Shown here piece after piece: positions 59,101 through 64,000 of a stretch of 64,000 nucleotides of DNA. The notes beneath the pieces are model-generated. The model ran no database searches. It was not told the DNA's origin and was given only the letters and a program-made list of their open reading frames with translations. How positions within the stretch are numbered: the stretch's first letter is position 1; the number at the start of each line of letters is the position of its first letter. Location: assembly GCF_001411555.2 (NCBI RefSeq), contig NC_049907.1, positions 37,067,482-37,131,481 of the forward strand, written 5' to 3'. Source of the stretch: Juglans regia (taxonomy: Eukaryota; Streptophyta; Magnoliopsida; Fagales; Juglandaceae). A program made the position numbers and the translations under genes.

Positions 59101-59234
59101 TACAAATACAAGTTGAAACCGGCCTTGGCATGAAAGGCTACTTATCAACATGATTAATTATTCCAACCATATATAAGATCAACATGGCATGCAAATCCCC
59201 CTCCCTAGCAAGAGCTCTACTTCTTTTCTAATAA

Positions 59235-59597
59235 TTAGTACAATGAGAAAGACGATGCATCGCTCACTTGTGATGTACTTCCTGACCTTGAATACTTCTT
59301 ACCGGAAGATGGAGAAGAAGATGAATCCCCTGACCTTCTCCTAAGCATCTGCCTCATCCCATCTGCAACTCGAACCGCCGGGTTTGATTTGAATTTACCA
59401 CAAAATGACATGTGAGCCTTCACAGCTTCTTCCATTCCGAATGGCTTTTTTCCTCTGCTAACTTCATCTCTTACAGCTTCTGAGCACAACCCACAAAGCC
59501 ATTTGCCATCAAATTTGGCCTTGACTTCGGTTATGTAGTCTTGGGTACAATCTTCTTTGAGGCCACAGCACTCGCACTTGGCTGATTCAATCTCCAT
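59235..59597 (-). CDS. DUF1677 family protein
   Basis: An intact 120-residue, single-exon gene. The Cys-rich core carries C8-x-C10-C11-G-L-x-E-D-C17 and W-L-C35-G-L-C38-x-E-A-V, the signature of the plant-specific DUF1677 family; another Cys (C66) lies in AHMSFCGKF. After residue 88 (MRQMLRRRSG) comes a Ser-rich, probably disordered tail (DSSSSPSSGK to SSFSLY). The paired cysteines suggest a small zinc-binding domain, but the family's biochemical role is unknown to me. The ATG at 59597 is the only one giving this N-terminus; the leader is AAGAACAAAGAAATT. No transposon interrupts the gene, and it is transcribed away from the nearby gap. Confidence 0.92.
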   Translation of the reverse strand: MEIESAKCECCGLKEDCTQDYITEVKAKFDGKWLCGLCSEAVRDEVSRGKKPFGMEEAVKAHMSFCGKFKSNPAVRVADGMRQMLRRRSGDSSSSPSSGKKYSRSGSTSQVSDASSFSLY

Positions 59598-60889
59598 AAT
59601 TTCTTTGTTCTTATAATTTTTTGGTTGGTTAAGAGTAGAGTACTTACTACCTGGGAAGAGTGGCCCGAAATTTTTTTTCTTTTTTCTTTCGTTCTTTCTT
59701 TCTTGCTTTTTTCAAGTGTAAACGGATTTGAAAAGAGTGATTGGCAAAGGAAGTGCAAAAATCATGGCTGCTTTTCTTGTTGGATTTGATTGCAATGATA
59801 GTATAGAAGTGGGTTTCTGTTACTTTCTTTTTGGCCGTGGCTTCTCACTTTTGGCATGATGGGTTTTGTTGCTTCAAGAACTAGGAAGTGTTTGGGAGGG
59901 GGGTTGTATGAGAGCTTTTATGGTTGGGAATCCGCCATAATTTCCTCCATGTTCTAAGGGACATGGGGCAGTAGAAAATGAAACGAGGGGGGGGTCGGAC
60001 TCGGAGGGGCCCTTCCTTGCATTTAAAACTTAATTCCGACACTCCTCCCTCTTCCTTTTCCAAACCAAACCTCTATTAATAATACTCATAACATTAAAGA
60101 AAATTCATAACTAATGAGTTCTTGAATCAGATTTCTTTATTATACTCTCTCCCCCACTACTTTGTTTTGTACTGTTAGTAGCTATTTCTTTTCTTTCTTG
60201 TATATAGTTTTCTTTGTAGTTGATTGACGGTTACTTTCGGTTAACATAGTTAAATTGACTTGCCTTGGATTTGGCTTCATCACTTGACATGGCTCTGTCG
60301 GCTCCAAACATATTGATTGAGCTTGGTATAGGGTTTTTTTTGACCCGGAAATTAGGGGGGGGATGAGGAGGTCATGTTGGGATTGTTTATCCATGCGTAA
60401 TTATTGTAAAATATCTATCTGTTGGGGAACCTATGATGATTAGGAACCTAGCTAGATGGATATGTGATGCAAGTTCATTTGGACGAACCCTAGACATTTT
60501 TTTCTAGATAGATCGGGTTATAACTTGACTTTAATCCTATTATTGACATAATTATTGTAAGGAGTCCTGTTAGGGAGCATCCTATATTTGACAATCATAA
60601 ATATATATATATATATATATATATAAATATACATGAATTTTCTTTTAAACTTCTGAAATTTCTTAAATGAATATGATTTTTTCTTAAAATTTGAAGAAAT
60701 ATAAAATATTTAAATTGGTATTTGATAAATATAAAAAAAATGTTTTAGCCACAAAGAAATTTCATAAAAGTAAACTCACAAATTAACGTGACTTGATGTT
60801 GTCCATCAAATTGTAAAACTGCAGATCTAACGTAGAACCTAATATAAATCTAACATACTACATAAAAATTACATCAGTTTATGAATGTA
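59598..60889. other. Region upstream of the DUF1677 gene
   Basis: A GA/CT-rich stretch (59680-59720) lies in the leader or proximal promoter. I see no clear TATA box. 60598-60625 is a TA microsatellite. No other gene is recognised. Confidence 0.4.
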
Positions 60890-61704
60890 CTAAGGCTGTG
60901 TTTGGATAACCAAGTATCCTCAACACTTTTCAAGTATTTTCGTACTTTTGAAAATATTTTACATACCAAACAACTTAAACTACTCCCAATGGGACCCACA
61001 AACTCACTTCAATTTCTATTCATAACTATTCACAAATATTCTATAATACTTATCACTATTATATATAAATAAAAAATAAAATTACTATAATATTTATCAC
61101 TATTAAATATATAAAAAAAATCATTATAATATATAAATAAATAAATAAATCACTATTATATATAAATAAAAAATAAAATCACTATAATATATAAATAAAA
61201 AATAAAATCAATATAATATATAAATAAAAAATAAAATCACTATAATATATAAATAAAAAATAAATCACTATAATATATAAATAAAAAATATTTATTACTA
61301 TTATATATAAATAAATAAAAAATCGCTATAATATATAAATAAAAAATAAAATCACTATAATATATAAATAAAAAATAAAATCACTATAATATATAAATAA
61401 AAAATATTTATCACTATTATATATAAATAAAAAATAAAATCGCTATAATATATAAATAAAAAATAAAATCACTATAATATATAAATAAAAAACAAAATCA
61501 CTATAATATATAAATAAAAAATAAAATCACTATAATATTTATAACTATTAAATATAAATAAAAAATAAAATCATTATAATATATGAATAAAAAATAAAAT
61601 CACTATAATATATAAATAAAAAATAAAATCACTATAATATATAATAAATAAAAAATAAAATTACTATAATATTTATCACTATTAAATATAAATAATAAAT
61701 AAAA
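60890..61704. repeat. MITE-like start leading into a 29-bp tandem array
   Basis: After CTAA at 60888-60893, GGCTGTGTTTGGATAACC has the look of a Tourist-like terminal repeat. By about 61050 the sequence becomes a tandem array of a 29-bp AT-only-like unit (TCACTATAATATATAAATAA plus AAAATAAAA) with variants, running up to the N gap. The array probably arose inside the MITE. Its full length is unknown because the gap cuts it. Confidence 0.8.
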
Positions 61705-61804
61705 NNNNNNNNNNNNNNNNNNNNNNNNNNNNNNNNNNNNNNNNNNNNNNNNNNNNNNNNNNNNNNNNNNNNNNNNNNNNNNNNNNNNNNNNNNNNNNNN
61801 NNNN
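61705..61804. other. Assembly gap, 100 N
   Basis: Exactly 100 N. This is the conventional size for a gap of unknown length, so distances across it should not be trusted. Confidence 0.99.
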
Positions 61805-62110
61805 TTTTATATAAATGTTAAAATCACAATATCTATAAAAAAAATATAAAACTAACTACAAGTCTAAAATTACAATCCAAACAACAAAAATATCGAAATT
61901 ATAATCCCAATAATTTTATTTTTAGGTATAAAGATATAATTGTAACTTGAACTTTCTTAACGAATCATAATAGATTAACCCGTTAAGCAATCGTGTCTTA
62001 GGGGAGTCAACCCGTTTTGACTCGAACCCGTTAAGACTAAATTCTAACCCATTTTTATCGTGTCGTGTTCGTGTTAGGTTAACGAGTCGTATCACATATT
62101 GCCACCCTTA
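61805..62110. mobile_element. hAT MITE, right part only
   Basis: Matches 45294-45598 almost exactly, including the decayed right end TTGCCACCCTTA and the flank GGGCCAGC (62111-62118). The left part is lost in the gap. Confidence 0.88.
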
Positions 62111-64000
62111 GGGCCAGCATCCTCTCGCACTCCTTCGAGTCACACTCATTCGAGAGCTCGAACCTTAATAGTCTCAGGCTTTAACTCCCTAGCATAGCAC
62201 TCTCTTGCTAGTTTCTACTCGCCACGTATTTTGCCCACCCCAATGGGAGTTGGAAACTTCATCTTTAGGTGATAGGTGGACGCCACCGCCTAAGGTGGTT
62301 CAGGGTTGGAAACCCCAGGATCACGTTGTAGAAGGATGGAGCCTTTACTGCAAGAAAATTCAAAATGGTAGCCCCCGTTCTGGGGGTCGTTCCCGCCATG
62401 AGAGATAAAGTTATTACCCTGATTGGCTGGATCACATATCCGGTGAAGTCCTTGAGGGGTGTCGGGGTAGGGTGCAATCAATTAGGTGTTATCCCCATCA
62501 GAATGAACACTTCCCAGAACAGCTTCCCAGACCAAGATGTCGGCAGAGCTGCCATTGTCGATCAGGACTCTCCTTGTCAAGTAGTTGGCAATCTGCACGG
62601 TCATGACTAAGGCGTCATCTGAGGGGCGCAACATGCCTTCCTCATCCTTCTAACAAGCTCCCTCAAGTGGCTCTTGGCACCCGGGGCTACCCTGTAAGTT
62701 GTGAACACTTCCTTGTATCTGGCCCTTCTTGCGTGGGCCCTCCTTACCGACAAGGTGGTTCCTCCTCCAACGTACCGTCCTTCTATCATACAAATTTCAC
62801 CTAACAGGCTGTCTCCCCTGACTTGGCTTCTCTGGCGCAGGCTCGCTTTGGGCCGTCCTCCAGCCATTCTTCTTGCTGGACTTTCACTTCTGCACGGCCA
62901 TGTGCGGTTGTTGGCCGCACCTCTCGTCACCCTGTTGGTCTAGTAGGGCCTACAACTCCTCCATCTTCTATTTCCTAGTGAAGCAATCCTCCATTCGGTG
63001 GCTATCAGTTTTATGATAGGAGTAGTACTTAGAGTGGGTTGAGCCTTGTCGTCACACGCCATGGGGGCTTGGATCCCTTTCAACCTTTACTACTAGGCTG
63101 GAGTGGGTGCGGGGTCCGACCCGCCCGCATGTGGGCTGCTCCTCCATGCATTTGGTCTCCCATGTCTTCTTCTTATTACCTCCCCTTTCCAATTCAGCCT
63201 TTCGAGGAGCCGTCAACGCCCGAAGAGTGTCTTCAACGTTGATAAAACTGTCAACTTGGTCCATGAACTCCCACAATAAAGTCGGGAGGTCCTCCACGCA
63301 ATCTCAGTCATGAAGGGGTTCCAGGGCCAGATCCCCCCAATCAGAGCCGCTAGGGTGATTTTTTCATCCTGGTCATCTGTCGTCATGCACTCCCTATAAA
63401 ATCGAGAGAGGTACGACTTCAAGCTTTCGTCGTCTTGTTGTTTCATAGTCAAGAGGTAGGCTATGGGTCGCCTCCTTTCAGGCTTTTCCATGAACTACGT
63501 CAGGAAAAGTCGGGCCAGCTCAGCCAAGTTGTCGACTGTCCAGGGCGGTAGGGAGTCAAACCATACTCTTGTTGTTCCCTTCAAAGTGAGTGGGAATGCC
63601 CTGCACGAAACCTCTCCAAGGAACCCGTGTAAGGTCATATGGGCCTTGAACGTCTCCAGATGCTCCAATGGGTCCTTTGACCCATCATACGTGTCAATTT
63701 GGAGAACTTTAAGGGAGAAGGACTACCATGACTTCAGAGTTGTATGCTAGCTTCACGCTAGTGAGCAGCTGGTCCACTGTGGACGTCGTGCCTACCCGTT
63801 TGACCATCTCTGCGTACTTGTCCCCGAGCTCTCGAATCTCGAGGCGCATTACGCATTGCTCTTCTTCGGCTGTTGCTACCTTGAAGGGGCAACGAGACTC
63901 AAAGTGGTGGCTCTACTGGTCTCCTCTGGTTCCCCGCCAACCCTCAGCAAGGAGATATTTTCCTAGCGGAGAGCCATCACTTCCTCTATGAGTTTCTGTA
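62111..64000 (-). mobile_element. Gypsy gag-protease relic, near-duplicate of 45599-47466
   Basis: The same order as the earlier copy on the minus strand: protease (62265-62930, with the DNGSSADIL region disturbed by a deletion of about 15 bp near 62650), the linker, gag (63052-63297 ALTAPRKAELERGG, 63213-63491 RRRPIAYLLTMKQQDDESLK), and the beginning of the coiled gag N-terminus at the window edge. Differences from the first copy are few: a 34-bp insertion at about 62880-62913 and scattered substitutions. It runs off the end of the window. Confidence 0.85.

Noticed and set aside
1..64000. CRISPR arrays, bacterial operons, phage or plasmid origins
   Set aside because: No spaced identical repeats with unique spacers and no prokaryotic genes; the tandem repeats found are slippage or transposon derived.

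Overview
The window looks like nuclear DNA from a dicot plant, probably a woody rosid. It has AT-rich intergenic DNA, spliced genes, a DYW-class PPR gene, a DUF1677 gene, and dense plant-type transposons (L1 LINEs with a plant RNase H domain, Ty3/gypsy, Ty1/copia, PIF/Harbinger, hAT, Helitrons, Tourist-like MITEs). A Fagales origin (walnut, hickory or oak relatives) is only a guess from the style of the MITEs. I see no CRISPR, operon, tRNA or rRNA.

Only two genes look intact: the PPR-DYW gene at 22914-25700 (+, one intron, 722 residues, very like Arabidopsis At4g14820) and the DUF1677 gene at 59235-59597 (-). Gene relics are a U-box kinase exon fragment (1211-1690) and two decayed, oppositely oriented copies of an unidentified plant gene with a Cys-rich motif (about 34690-36005 and 54600-55882).

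Layout. 1-2370: non-coding DNA and the kinase fragment. 2370-4131: LTR-type repeat rich in GCATGCC. 4700-5110: MITE pair. 5842-11858: full-length but dead L1 LINE with target-site duplication. 11990-16558: PIF/Harbinger element (transposase plus Myb/SANT ORF), its Myb ORF split by a 1.84-kb solo LTR. 16922-20740: second L1 lacking its endonuclease region. 21932-22432: MITE. 22914-25700: PPR gene. 25900-26800: copia 3' end. 27035-27244: Tourist-like MITE. 27323-30993: hAT element with another hAT element nested in it. 31117-32595: Helitron carrying RPA-like exons.

34099-56500 is the most complex part. Two inverted arms of about 3.6 kb (34099-38232 and 52890-56500) carry the same gene relic joined to the same gypsy LTR and gag. 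The loop between them holds two dead Helitron helicase genes (40770-44940 and 48256-50950, the second with a 585-bp tandem array) and several rearranged gypsy 5' ends.

56500-60880 holds the DUF1677 gene in quiet DNA. 60890-61704 is a MITE-like start running into a 29-bp tandem array, then a 100-N gap. 61805-64000 nearly repeats 45294-47466.

The two intact genes show no functional link; the rest is transposon history. I found no convincing new biological system. The strongest observations are the inverted duplication with an empty-site control for a hAT insertion, the Helitron tandem array inside duplicated gypsy modules, and the duplicate block behind the gap.
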